Shown: positions 1 to 6,838 of the stretch, in pieces
Position numbering within the stretch: the stretch's first letter is position 1
Layout: every line of letters starts with the position of its first letter
NCBI GenBank assembly: GCA_026986055.1
Contig: JALSPH010000194.1
Location: 1-9,362 of the forward strand
Length of the DNA stretch: 9,362 nt
Reading direction: 5' to 3'
Origin: Campylobacterales bacterium
GTDB taxonomy: Bacteria; Campylobacterota; Campylobacteria; Campylobacterales; Hydrogenimonadaceae
Made by a program: the position numbers and the translations under genes
The notes under the pieces: generated by a model
What the model was told of the DNA's origin: nothing
What the model saw: only the letters and a program-made list of their open reading frames with translations
Databases searched by the model: none

Positions 1-787
1 GCGTCCTGTCGTTTGTACGAACATCCATAAGCCCGGGTTCTGCAAAAATAAGTACGGTAGAGCCCATCATGAACATTCCCAAAAGGTCTCCTTTGTAGAT
101 CCACAAAGGTTTTTGGTCGTACCTGTAGTAAGTCGGCTCGTACTTGTCTGCGTTGGTCTTTATGCGGTGGTCGAAAGCTATGGTCATCTTTCCGACGTTC
201 AAAGCTCCCACAAGAACTATGAAGATGCGCCCGCCACCTTCGGTAAAGCACTCGACTATAACTCTTTCGTTCTCCACGAAGAGCTCTTTTTGCCTTTTTA
301 GCGAAGGGAAGTTTACGGGGTAGAGCTTTCCGGGTCGGTGCAAGATAGAGGAGACTCTCAGTTTGTAGGGCATATGGTAGCGATGGTAATCTTTCGGCGA
401 AAGGTAGAGGTTTATGTATGTCCCGTTATAGAGAGCTTTTGCCTCTTTTGCGTACTGCAAGGTCAAAAGGTCGTCTATGCCGTACTCCATACCCTTTATC
501 TGCATAGCTTTATCTTTTTTCAGCTTACCGCACTCGGTAACGAAGGCGTCCACGGGAGAGATGAGCGCACCCGCTCTTTGGTCTATCGCTCTTGGCTTTT
601 TAAGCTCCCTGGTAAAGAGTGCATTAAGCGTCGGGTATGTCGAAGGCGGTGCGAATTCGCTCATATCGAGCCCCAACAGATTTACGTATGCGTGGTTTAT
701 GAACGACTGAACTTTTGACGGAAAGGGGTGGTCGGCAAATCTTCCGAACCATTGCGAAACTATGTTTGTTATATGTTTTTTTGCCAT
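1..787 (-). CDS. psd: Phosphatidylserine decarboxylase proenzyme, C-terminus cut off by the window edge
   Basis: This pyruvoyl-dependent membrane enzyme decarboxylates phosphatidylserine to phosphatidylethanolamine, the last step of PE synthesis. I translated the reverse complement from the ATG at 787 and found an open frame of 262 codons to the left edge. Family hallmarks are SPVDAF with Asp80, YLSPKDYHRYHMP (130s) with His135 and His138, FVENERV near 170, LVGALNVGKM near 192-201, and the self-cleavage site MGST with Ser243. Asp80, His138 and Ser243 match the Asp-His-Ser triad known from E. coli Psd (90/147/254) in order and spacing. Cleavage before Ser243 would create the pyruvoyl group at the start of the small alpha chain. 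Family members in this phylum are about 267 residues, so perhaps 5-10 residues are missing. The start codon directly abuts the stop of the upstream ferritin-like gene, with GGAG about 12 nt upstream, so it is translated from the same leftward mRNA. The family call is very secure. Confidence 0.95.
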   Translation of the reverse strand, partial: MAKKHITNIVSQWFGRFADHPFPSKVQSFINHAYVNLLGLDMSEFAPPSTYPTLNALFTRELKKPRAIDQRAGALISPVDAFVTECGKLKKDKAMQIKGMEYGIDDLLTLQYAKEAKALYNGTYINLYLSPKDYHRYHMPYKLRVSSILHRPGKLYPVNFPSLKRQKELFVENERVIVECFTEGGGRIFIVLVGALNVGKMTIAFDHRIKTNADKYEPTYYRYDQKPLWIYKGDLLGMFMMGSTVLIFAEPGLMDVRTNDRT

Positions 788-1609
788 CTACTCTATTATC
801 TCCAATGCCTCTTTCATTAGTGTTATATGGTAATCTTCCTGAAAGTTTATGAAGTCGAAAAACTCTCTCAACTTTTCCTCATCTACCGCTTCGGCAAGGG
901 CCCTGCACTGCTCTTTGGCCCCCTTCTCCTCCTCTATGCCCTCTGTCAGGAATCTCTTCAAAGAGTCGAACCTGTAAATCTCCTGCGTCACCATCCTGGG
1001 AACCGCAAGTATGCCGAGTTTTGCCATAAGAAGCGCAAAAGATTTCAGATGAAACTTCGACTCATCTATCAAAATTTGAAATATCTCAAAGAGCCTTTTG
1101 TTCTCAACTACGGTCTGGGCGTAGGAGTAGATGATTATGAGTTCGTACTCCTTGTAACTCTCCTCGAAAAGGAAAAGTACCAAAGCATCCAAAGAGCTCT
1201 TCTCAAGCTCTACTCCATCGAGTTTCAAAGATTTGTCAAAAGCTGTTACCTCCCCTTCTCTTTCAAACTCTCTTTCAAGAGTCGAAGATATGTAGCGTAA
1301 GTCGTGAATGATCCTCGAAGCCAAAGGATCGCCGCTCTCGTTCATCTGCTCCAAAATCTTTTCGACCCCTTCATGACAAAAGCGCGCAGCCTCCCCTTCG
1401 CTCTTGAACTCGAGAGCAAGAGATGGACGCTCGTAGCTGTACTCTATCTTTTTTTCTACAAAGAGAGTCTCTACAAAACGCATATGTCTGTACAGAATCT
1501 CCGAGTAGTCATAGAGTCTTTCACCCCACTCCCTGTCGTTTACGGCAAAAGATGTAAAGAGAAGCCTAAGCCACCCCTCGTGCATAGTGGTAAATACTCT
1601 CTCAGCCAT
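788..1609 (-). CDS. Ferritin-like helical-bundle protein, possibly diiron, in the NifU-like operon
   Basis: This is a 273-residue acidic, almost entirely helical soluble protein with no signal peptide. The C-terminal half (about 137-273) looks like a ferritin/rubrerythrin-type four-helix bundle. Candidate metal-ligand positions are EE at 149-150 in the first helix, DESKFH with Glu183 and His187 in the second, a Glu run at 226-228 in the third, and QEDYH with Glu258-x-x-His261 in the fourth. The first Glu/His pair is spaced Ex3H rather than the classical ExxH, so iron binding is inferred. The N-terminal half is also helical (RHMRFVE around 41-47), but I recognise no domain in it. I chose the ATG at 1609 because GGGAG lies 6 nt upstream; a TTG at 1615 is in frame but badly placed. 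The start overlaps the NifU-like gene by 8 bp, which suggests translational coupling and a role in iron or Fe-S handling. The exact family is not certain. Confidence 0.75.
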   Translation of the reverse strand: MAERVFTTMHEGWLRLLFTSFAVNDREWGERLYDYSEILYRHMRFVETLFVEKKIEYSYERPSLALEFKSEGEAARFCHEGVEKILEQMNESGDPLASRIIHDLRYISSTLEREFEREGEVTAFDKSLKLDGVELEKSSLDALVLFLFEESYKEYELIIIYSYAQTVVENKRLFEIFQILIDESKFHLKSFALLMAKLGILAVPRMVTQEIYRFDSLKRFLTEGIEEEKGAKEQCRALAEAVDEEKLREFFDFINFQEDYHITLMKEALEIIE

Positions 1610-2063
1610 TTTCAACTCCCTCTTTCTGCAGGCTCTGATCTGCGCATTCGTTTTCTATCATCCTGGTCGGTACCGGTGCCTCTGGGTCTTTGGCTCTCAT
1701 TTCATGATGTTCGAGCGCCGCCAAAAAGGCCTCCGCCACCAGCTCGGAACAGGCCGCCTCTTCAGGGGGCATCTGCTTCACCTTCTCGAGCATAATCGAA
1801 GTCAGTTCGCGCGCCTCTTTCAAAGTTGCCCCTTTGACTGTCTGGGTAAATATGGAACCGGCTATGACCGTCGTCATACAGGCTTTTGCCTGAAATTTAA
1901 TATCTTCTATCTTTTCATTCTCTATTTTGAGATAGATTATGACCATCTCCCCGTTTTGAGGGTTTTTGCCTATACCTACGGCGTCAGGATTTTCAAGCTT
2001 CCCGTAGTTGCGGGGATTCATCATATGGTCCATCGTAGTTTCGTAGATCTCTTTAGTATCCAT
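1602..2063 (-). CDS. NifU/IscU-type Fe-S scaffold-like protein lacking the first ligand cysteine
   Basis: This 153-residue protein matches the IscU/NifU N-terminal fold: DHMMNPRNYG at 12-21 (IscU has a DHxxNPRNxG-type motif), GKNPQNGEMVIIYLKI at 32-47, the AKACMTTVIAGS segment at 59-70, TVKG at 75-78, and MPPEEAACSELV at 98-109. IscU proteins build [2Fe-2S] and [4Fe-4S] clusters on three cysteines. The second (Cys62) and third (Cys105) are present here. The first, in the PACGD motif, is replaced by NPQNGE (Asn37), and the neighbouring Asp is Glu39. The LPPVK chaperone-recognition site is degenerate (MPPEE). There is a further Cys140 in a non-conserved tail, and no C-terminal NifU domain. It may therefore be a specialised or transfer protein rather than a classical scaffold. 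The ATG at 2063 has AAAGGA 4 nt upstream. It is the first gene of the leftward operon with the ferritin-like gene and psd. Confidence 0.88.
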   Translation of the reverse strand: MDTKEIYETTMDHMMNPRNYGKLENPDAVGIGKNPQNGEMVIIYLKIENEKIEDIKFQAKACMTTVIAGSIFTQTVKGATLKEARELTSIMLEKVKQMPPEEAACSELVAEAFLAALEHHEMRAKDPEAPVPTRMIENECADQSLQKEGVENG

Positions 2064-2096
2064 ATGTCCTTTGGAGTTCCTATTCTTTTTACTGCC

Positions 2097-2125
2097 ATTA
2101 TACCGCTTTTATGGCGTAAGTTACA
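2097..2125 (-). promoter_or_regulatory. Sigma-70 promoter of the nifU-like/ferritin-like/psd operon
   Basis: On the minus strand there is a perfect TATAAT (plus-strand ATTATA at 2097-2102). It lies 33 nt upstream of the NifU-like ATG and is separated by 17 nt from a weak -35 TGTAAC (2120-2125). A poor -35 is typical for the housekeeping sigma factor of this phylum. The predicted transcript starts near 2090, leaving a leader of about 25 nt. Confidence 0.6.
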
Positions 2126-2147
2126 CACTCATTGCACGCTCTGAATG

Positions 2148-2153
2148 TACAAT
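2148..2153 (+). promoter_or_regulatory. Possible -10 element of the copper oxidase operon
   Basis: TACAAT lies 26 nt upstream of the oxidase ATG at 2180 and directly follows TG. There is no convincing -35 at standard spacing: TTGCAC at 2132 is too close and TTACAC at 2121 is too far, which could point to an activator-dependent copper promoter. A short inverted repeat, GTAA-G-TTAC at 2116-2124, sits between the two divergent promoters. I could not match it to a known copper-regulator box. Confidence 0.35.
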
Positions 2154-2179
2154 TTTCAAAATGGGAAAAAGGATCTAAT

Positions 2180-3898
2180 ATGCGAAACATATCGACAAGC
2201 CGCAGAAGGTTCATGCAGTCGACTGTGGCGGCAACACTTCTGCTTGGAGCAAAGAGTAACATTTTTGCCGATATGCAAGAAAGAGAGTTGAAAAAGAGGA
2301 TTCCCGAAGAGAGGCTCGAAGGAAACGAGTTCCATCTGACGCTTGAGCGAACTGCGGTCAACATTACGGGTAAGCCGTCCGTAGCGACTACCGTAAACGG
2401 TATGCTGCCTGGACCTACTCTCGTATGGAGAGAGGGGGAAGAGGTCACCATACACGTAACCAACAACCTTCCGGTAGACGGATCCATCCACTGGCACGGC
2501 ATAATTCTCCCTTTCGAGATGGATGGGGTGCCCGGCATAAGCTACCCGGGTATCGCTCCCGGCGAAACATTCACATACAGGTTCAAAGTCAACCAGAGCG
2601 GTACCTACTGGTACCACTCCCATACCCTATATCACGAGCAGACTGGTATGCACGGCTCCATAATAGTTGAGCCAAAAGAGAGAGAGCCGTTCGAGTACGA
2701 ACGCGACTATGTGGTTTCACTCTCCGACTGGAGCGACGAAAAACCGGAGGCGATATTCAGAAAATTGAAAATCAGCAGCGACTACTACAACTTCAACCAG
2801 CGCACCGTCGGAGACTTCTTCGAAGAGGTGAAGGAGATGGGTTTCGTGGAGGCTTTCAAGGCAAGAAAGATGTGGAACGAGATGAGAATGAGCGACAGAG
2901 ACCTCTCCGACGTTACCGGCTACACCTATACTTACCTGCTGAACGGCTTGACTGATGAAGAGAATTGGAGCGGAGTATTCAAAAAAGGCGAGAGGGTCAG
3001 ACTGAGGCTCATAAACGAGTCGGCGATGACCAACTTCGACCTTCGCATACCGGGCCTCAAGATGAGAGTGGTCGCAGCCGACGGCAACTATGTCGAACCG
3101 GTGGAGGTGGATGAGATACGCATAGGAGTTGCGGAGACTTACGACGTTATAGTAGAGCCCGAAGAGAGGGCCTACTGCATCTTCGCCCAAAGCATAGAGC
3201 GCTCCGGTTTCGTTGCGGGAACACTCTCACCAAACCCTTCCGACAGAGCCCCAAGGCCGCTGATGGATGAGCCTCAACCTCTGACGATGGCGGATATGGG
3301 TATGGGGGACGGCAGCTCCATGAAGATGGAGATGGGTATGGCACACACCAAAAGCGGCAAGATGGAAATGATGCAAAAATGGCCTATAACACCTCTACCG
3401 ATAAAAAAGGGGCCCGGAGTCACGATGTGGGCGAAAGACCCGCGCTACAGGCTTGACGACCCGGGCGTTGGGCTTAGAGACAACGGCAGAAAGGTTTTAA
3501 CATATGGCGACTTAAGAGGCTTGCGCTCCACCGAGGATGACCCGCAGCCCGACCGCGAAATAGTTCTGCACCTGACCGGAAATATGGAGCGCTATATCTG
3601 GTCGATTAACGGCATAACGTACGACGAGTCCGATCCGCTAAGGTTCAACTACGGCGAGAGGCTTCGCATTACCTTCATAAACGATACGATGATGAACCAC
3701 CCTATGCATCTGCACGGAATGTGGAGCGACCTCGAAACCGGAGACGATAAGCGGCTTGTCAGAAAACACACCATACTCGTGCAGCCAGGAAGCAAGATAA
3801 GCTGCAGAGTCACCGTAGATGCCAAGGGGGCGTGGGCATTTCACTGCCACCTTATATACCATATGATGGGAATGTTCAGAAAAGTGGAGGTGGTATGA
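2180..3898 (+). CDS. copA: CopA/PcoA-type periplasmic multicopper oxidase (copper resistance)
   Basis: This 572-residue laccase-type oxidase is expected to oxidise Cu(I) to Cu(II) in the periplasm at the expense of O2. The N-terminus is a Tat signal (SRRRFMQ at 7-13, then a hydrophobic stretch to about residue 30), as expected for an enzyme exported folded with copper. All four copper-binding segments are present: HWHG at 104-107, HSH at 146-148, HPMHLHG at 507-513 and HCHLIYHMMGM at 555-565, with type-1 Cys556. HGIILPFEMDGVPG after the first motif is characteristic of the CopA/PcoA branch. Residues 370-398 form a Met-rich insert (10 Met in 29 residues), typical of Cu(I) capture. The type-1 loop appears one residue shorter than usual between His561 and the axial Met. 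The ATG at 2180 has AAGGA upstream and places the Tat motif at the N-terminus; a TTG at 2132 would add a non-signal extension. Translation is coupled to copB. The symbol copA here means the oxidase, not the P-type ATPase of the same name. Confidence 0.93.
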   Translation: MRNISTSRRRFMQSTVAATLLLGAKSNIFADMQERELKKRIPEERLEGNEFHLTLERTAVNITGKPSVATTVNGMLPGPTLVWREGEEVTIHVTNNLPVDGSIHWHGIILPFEMDGVPGISYPGIAPGETFTYRFKVNQSGTYWYHSHTLYHEQTGMHGSIIVEPKEREPFEYERDYVVSLSDWSDEKPEAIFRKLKISSDYYNFNQRTVGDFFEEVKEMGFVEAFKARKMWNEMRMSDRDLSDVTGYTYTYLLNGLTDEENWSGVFKKGERVRLRLINESAMTNFDLRIPGLKMRVVAADGNYVEPVEVDEIRIGVAETYDVIVEPEERAYCIFAQSIERSGFVAGTLSPNPSDRAPRPLMDEPQPLTMADMGMGDGSSMKMEMGMAHTKSGKMEMMQKWPITPLPIKKGPGVTMWAKDPRYRLDDPGVGLRDNGRKVLTYGDLRGLRSTEDDPQPDREIVLHLTGNMERYIWSINGITYDESDPLRFNYGERLRITFINDTMMNHPMHLHGMWSDLETGDDKRLVRKHTILVQPGSKISCRVTVDAKGAWAFHCHLIYHMMGMFRKVEVV

Positions 3899-4566
3899 TG
3901 AGGAAGTTACTTTTGGCACTCTTTAGTGCAGGCACTTTGATGGCAGGAGGTGCCGCGGATCCGCTGCGGGCCACTCTTCTGATGGATAGGCTTGAGATGC
4001 ATCCGGCCGAAGAGAGTGTAGTGGTATGGGACGCTTCCGCTTATATAGGAAAAGATCTCGACAAACTCTACTTCTACAGCGAAGGGGCCAAATCTTCGGA
4101 TGAGAGTGAAAGTGAAAACGAGGTGGTCTACAGCCGCGCCGTTACGCCCTTTTGGGACTTACAGGCAGGCTTGGAGTACGACAAAGCAGATGGTAACGAC
4201 AAAAGTTGGGGAGTAGTAGCCGTTCAGGGGCTTGCACCCTACTTCATCGACACGAGAGCCCGCCTGAAAATCGGTGACGGCGCTTTCGGTTTCAACTTCG
4301 ACTTCGAGTATGAAGCACTTATTACCCAAAGGCTCATACTCACACCGAGAGTCGAGATAGAAGGGTATAGCGAAGATATCCCCGAGCTTGCTAAGGGAGG
4401 AGGCATCTCTTCCGCTTCCGCCGGCCTTAGACTAAGATATGAGTTTATCAGGGAGTTCGCACTCTACGGAGGCGTAACCTACTCCAACAGTTTCGGCGCC
4501 ACCGCATCGAAATATGGAGGCAGAGAAGATACTTCGTTTGTTGCAGGTGTGAGATTCTGGTTTTGA
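3895..4566 (+). CDS. copB: CopB/PcoB-type outer-membrane copper resistance protein
   Basis: This 223-residue protein has a Sec signal peptide (MMRKLLLALF... to about residue 20) and then matches CopB/PcoB along most of its length: WDASAYIGKDLDKLYF at 45-60, YSRAVTPFWDLQ at 79-90, QGLAPYF at 111-117, TQRLILTPR at 144-152, GLRLRYEFIREF at 177-188, and a terminal GVRFWF. The aromatic last residue and alternating pattern fit an outer-membrane beta-barrel. CopB works with the CopA oxidase in copper tolerance, by sequestration or export. It is short for the family because the Met/His-rich region between the signal peptide and the barrel is nearly absent. The first ATG (3895) overlaps the copA stop as ATGA. 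A second ATG at 3898 sits 7 nt from GGAGG and is an equally good start; it would shorten the product by one residue. Confidence 0.92.
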   Translation: MMRKLLLALFSAGTLMAGGAADPLRATLLMDRLEMHPAEESVVVWDASAYIGKDLDKLYFYSEGAKSSDESESENEVVYSRAVTPFWDLQAGLEYDKADGNDKSWGVVAVQGLAPYFIDTRARLKIGDGAFGFNFDFEYEALITQRLILTPRVEIEGYSEDIPELAKGGGISSASAGLRLRYEFIREFALYGGVTYSNSFGATASKYGGREDTSFVAGVRFWF

Positions 4567-4591
4567 TTTTCGGTATCTGCTCTAGTATAAT
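4563..4591 (+). promoter_or_regulatory. Sigma-70 promoter overlapping the copB stop codon
   Basis: TTGATT (4563-4568), a 17-nt spacer and TATAAT (4586-4591) form the best canonical promoter in the window. The -35 hexamer contains the copB TGA. The predicted start near 4598 would give a leader of about 22 nt before the 92-residue gene at 4621, so this gene and the aldolase can be expressed independently of copper. Confidence 0.6.
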
Positions 4592-4620
4592 TTTCGGTAA
4601 TTTCAAATGCAAGGATTCCG

Positions 4621-4899
4621 ATGTGGTACAGAGTGCTGGATGCAAAGAGTATAACAGAACACCTTCAAACAATTCCCTCCATAAAGGAGTTTTTCGGCGA
4701 AGATGAAGTAAGGTTCATACGGGGAAAAACGGAAGGCGAAGAGGTGATAAAGGTACAGGTCGTGCCTGACGGCTCACCCGCACTCAACTACGGTTTTGAC
4801 GTAACGCCGGCGAGGCTTATAACGGGTCTTATAACGGAGCGCGGTATATGTAAGGCAGAAAGAGAAGAGATAGAGTCGATGTTTGAAGATCTGCTATGA
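4621..4899 (+). CDS. Conserved-looking 92-residue protein of unknown function, coupled to the aldolase-family gene
   Basis: I do not recognise this protein. It is small, soluble and acidic, with no signal peptide or membrane segment and a single cysteine in GICKAEREE near the C-terminus. The predicted pattern is an N-terminal helix (SITEHLQTI), a strand-rich middle (EVRFIRGKTEGEEVIKVQVV) and a C-terminal helix ending in SMFEDLL. Reality as a gene is supported by AAGGA 5 nt before the ATG, the promoter immediately upstream, codon use like its neighbours, and an ATGA overlap with the downstream gene. That coupling suggests it works with, or is co-regulated with, the class II aldolase-like protein. 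No function is assigned. Confidence 0.8.
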   Translation: MWYRVLDAKSITEHLQTIPSIKEFFGEDEVRFIRGKTEGEEVIKVQVVPDGSPALNYGFDVTPARLITGLITERGICKAEREEIESMFEDLL

Positions 4900-5501
4900 A
4901 CGAAGGAGTAGTAAAGTATAAGATAGAGTTCAAAGAGACACCGCCTCTTGAGCCGAAACTTTGGGAGGAGTTGGAGCCTCTAAGAGGCGCTCTTAAAAAG
5001 ATCGGTTTGATAGGGGTAAAGAGCGGCGTAGGTTACGGCAATGTCAGCAGAAGGCTGAAAGAGGGAGGCTTCGTCATAACGGCAACTCAGACCGGTCACC
5101 TTCAAGAGCTCGACGGTTACGGCTACTCGGTAGTTACGGGATATGACGAAGAGAGATTTTGCATAAGATCTTACGGCGCCGCAAAGCCGAGCAGCGAAGC
5201 CTTCACGCATGCAGCCGTCTACGCTTTGAGCGAAGAGATAGAGTGGGTGGTGCACATTCACTCCAAACCGCTATGGGAGATGATGCTCTCCAATGATGAG
5301 TATCTAAAAAGCGCTCCGATCGAATGCGGTACAAAAGAGATGGCAAAAGAGGTAAGAGGCATCTATAGAGAGATAGACCCGCTCTCGAAACCGCTCTTTG
5401 CCATGGCTGGGCATGAGGAGGGGATAGTGCTTTTTGCAAAAAGCGCCGAGGATGCGATTGAAGTGACCGATAAACTGTTAAGCGACTTTAATTTGGTATA
5501 A
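4896..5501 (+). CDS. Class II aldolase/adducin-family protein, zinc site intact, substrate unknown
   Basis: This 201-residue cytoplasmic protein has the class II aldolase/adducin head fold. Visible motifs are GYGNVSRR at 46-53 (phosphate/substrate loop), ATQTGHL at 63-69, KPSSE at 97-101 with the candidate catalytic Glu101, HIH at 120-122, and AGHEEG at 171-176. His120, His122 and His173 correspond to the three zinc ligands of L-fuculose-1-phosphate aldolase and its relatives, so a metal-dependent lyase, dehydratase or epimerase-like reaction is plausible. Relatives act on sugar phosphates or on methylthioribulose phosphate (MtnB). The sequence does not decide among these and no pathway partner is adjacent. 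The ATG at 4896 overlaps the previous stop as ATGA and has no strong ribosome site of its own, which points to coupled translation. The TAA overlaps the -10 of the gltX promoter. Confidence 0.87.
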   Translation: MNEGVVKYKIEFKETPPLEPKLWEELEPLRGALKKIGLIGVKSGVGYGNVSRRLKEGGFVITATQTGHLQELDGYGYSVVTGYDEERFCIRSYGAAKPSSEAFTHAAVYALSEEIEWVVHIHSKPLWEMMLSNDEYLKSAPIECGTKEMAKEVRGIYREIDPLSKPLFAMAGHEEGIVLFAKSAEDAIEVTDKLLSDFNLV

Positions 5502-5502
5502 T
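5494..5502 (+). promoter_or_regulatory. Extended -10 promoter of gltX, overlapping the aldolase stop codon
   Basis: TGGTATAAT is an extended -10 (TGn plus perfect TATAAT) located 21 nt before the gltX ATG. No good -35 lies 16-18 nt upstream, which is acceptable for an extended -10 promoter. The leader would be only about 14 nt and includes the AGGGGA ribosome site. Confidence 0.5.
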
Positions 5503-5523
5503 CTCAACAAAAAAAGGGGAGAA

Positions 5524-6822
5524 ATGCTTCGTTTCGCACCGAGCCCGACGGGAGATATGCACATAGGAAATCTTCGCGTCGCAATTTTCAACTACATTGT
5601 CGCGAAACAGAGGGGCGAACGCTTCATAGTTCGCATAGAGGATACGGATAGAGAGCGAAATATCGAGGGTAAAGATAGAGAGATTCTGGAGATCTTGAAT
5701 CTCTTCGGCCTTGAGTACGACGACCTCTACTACCAGAGCAAAAACCTCACTATCCATCAACATATGGCGATAAAACTGCTCGAAGAGAGAAAGGCGTTTG
5801 CATGTTTTTGCACCCCCGAAGAGCTTGAAAGTGAGCGTGAAGCGGCAAAGTCCAAGGGAGTGGCCTACAGATATAGCGGCAGATGCGAACTTTTGAGCGA
5901 CGAAGAGGTTCTTAAAAACGAGAAACCCTTCACTATAAGGCTAAAGAAACCTGAAAAAGAAGTGCAGTTTGATGACCTCATAAAGGGCAAGATGACCTTC
6001 AGACCGGACGATATAGACAGCTTCGTCATAATGCGTGCGGACAAGAGCCCGACATACAACTTCGCCTGTGCAGTCGACGATATGCTTCACGATATCACTC
6101 TCGTTATTCGCGGTGAAGACCATGTAAGCAACACTCCAAAACAGATACATATACGAAATCTTATAGGCTACGACAAAGAGATAGAGTACGCCCATCTGCC
6201 TATCATCTTGAATGAAGATGGCAAAAAGATGTCAAAAAGAGATAGCGCTTCAAGCGTAAAATGGCTTTTTGAAGAGGGGTTTCTTCCAGAAGCGATAGCG
6301 AACTACCTTATACTTCTGGGCAACAAGACTCCAAAAGAGGTTTTTACCCTCAAAGAGGCTCTGGAGTGGTTCGATTTGGAAAATATCTCAAAAGCGGCTG
6401 CAAAGTTCGATATAGACAAGCTTAGATTTTTAAACAGAGAGCATATGAAGCTGATGGACTCAAAAGAGCTTTCAAGAGCTTTTGGGTTTGCAGACAGTGC
6501 CATAGGGGAGCTTGTAAAGTGTTACCTCGAAGAAGGTAGCACCGTCAAAGAGATAAAACCGAAAATCGAGGCTATCTTTTCGGCAAAACCGAAAGAGAGC
6601 GAGTGGAGCGAAGAGATGGCTCAACTTGCAGAAGCGATCAAAAGTGCGCCTGCTTTTGAGAGTTTTGATGAGTTCAAAAGCTATCTTATGCAAAAGACGG
6701 GCCTTAAAGGCAAAAAATTCTTCAAGCCTTTGAGGCTTCTGCTTACGGGAGCAGAACACGGACCGGAACTTTCACACCTCTACCCCCATCTAAAGTCCTA
6801 TCTTTTGGAGATAGTAAAATGA
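5524..6822 (+). CDS. gltX: Glutamyl-tRNA synthetase, second (GltX2-like) type of Campylobacterota
   Basis: This 432-residue class I aminoacyl-tRNA synthetase attaches glutamate to tRNA. The Rossmann-fold signature HIGN is at 13-16 after RFAPSPTGD, and KMSKR is at 235-239. [12 protein letters not shown] at 196-207 and YAHLPIILN at 222-230 are typical of GluRS. A zinc module is complete: Cys94, Cys96, Tyr117 and Cys121, with the same spacing as in E. coli GluRS. The C-terminal anticodon-binding helices end with [16 protein letters not shown]. The continuation [11 protein letters not shown] resembles the H. pylori GltX2 protein rather than GltX1 (KRHGATNV type). GltX2 of H. pylori misacylates tRNA-Gln with glutamate for repair by GatCAB, so the same specificity is likely here but inferred. 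The start is supported by AGGGGA 3 nt upstream. yggT and slt follow closely in the same direction. Confidence 0.95.
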   Translation: MLRFAPSPTGDMHIGNLRVAIFNYIVAKQRGERFIVRIEDTDRERNIEGKDREILEILNLFGLEYDDLYYQSKNLTIHQHMAIKLLEERKAFACFCTPEELESEREAAKSKGVAYRYSGRCELLSDEEVLKNEKPFTIRLKKPEKEVQFDDLIKGKMTFRPDDIDSFVIMRADKSPTYNFACAVDDMLHDITLVIRGEDHVSNTPKQIHIRNLIGYDKEIEYAHLPIILNEDGKKMSKRDSASSVKWLFEEGFLPEAIANYLILLGNKTPKEVFTLKEALEWFDLENISKAAAKFDIDKLRFLNREHMKLMDSKELSRAFGFADSAIGELVKCYLEEGSTVKEIKPKIEAIFSAKPKESEWSEEMAQLAEAIKSAPAFESFDEFKSYLMQKTGLKGKKFFKPLRLLLTGAEHGPELSHLYPHLKSYLLEIVK

Positions 6823-6838
6823 GAAATGGAGTAAAAAG

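Noticed and set aside
113..718. Plus-strand open frames of 62 and 126 codons at the left edge
   Set aside because: They lie antisense to psd, whose minus-strand frame shows all the family motifs and runs open to the edge.
2116..2124. Inverted repeat GTAA-G-TTAC as a copper-regulator operator
   Set aside because: Too short, and it does not match a copper box I know; kept only as a note in the promoter entry.
827..2144. Plus-strand open frames of 157-185 codons opposite the ferritin-like and NifU-like genes
   Set aside because: No ribosome sites or recognisable motifs; they are shadows of the minus-strand genes.
2132..2179. TTG start extending the copper oxidase by 16 residues
   Set aside because: It would bury the Tat signal inside the protein and has no ribosome site, whereas the ATG at 2180 has AAGGA and an N-terminal Tat motif.
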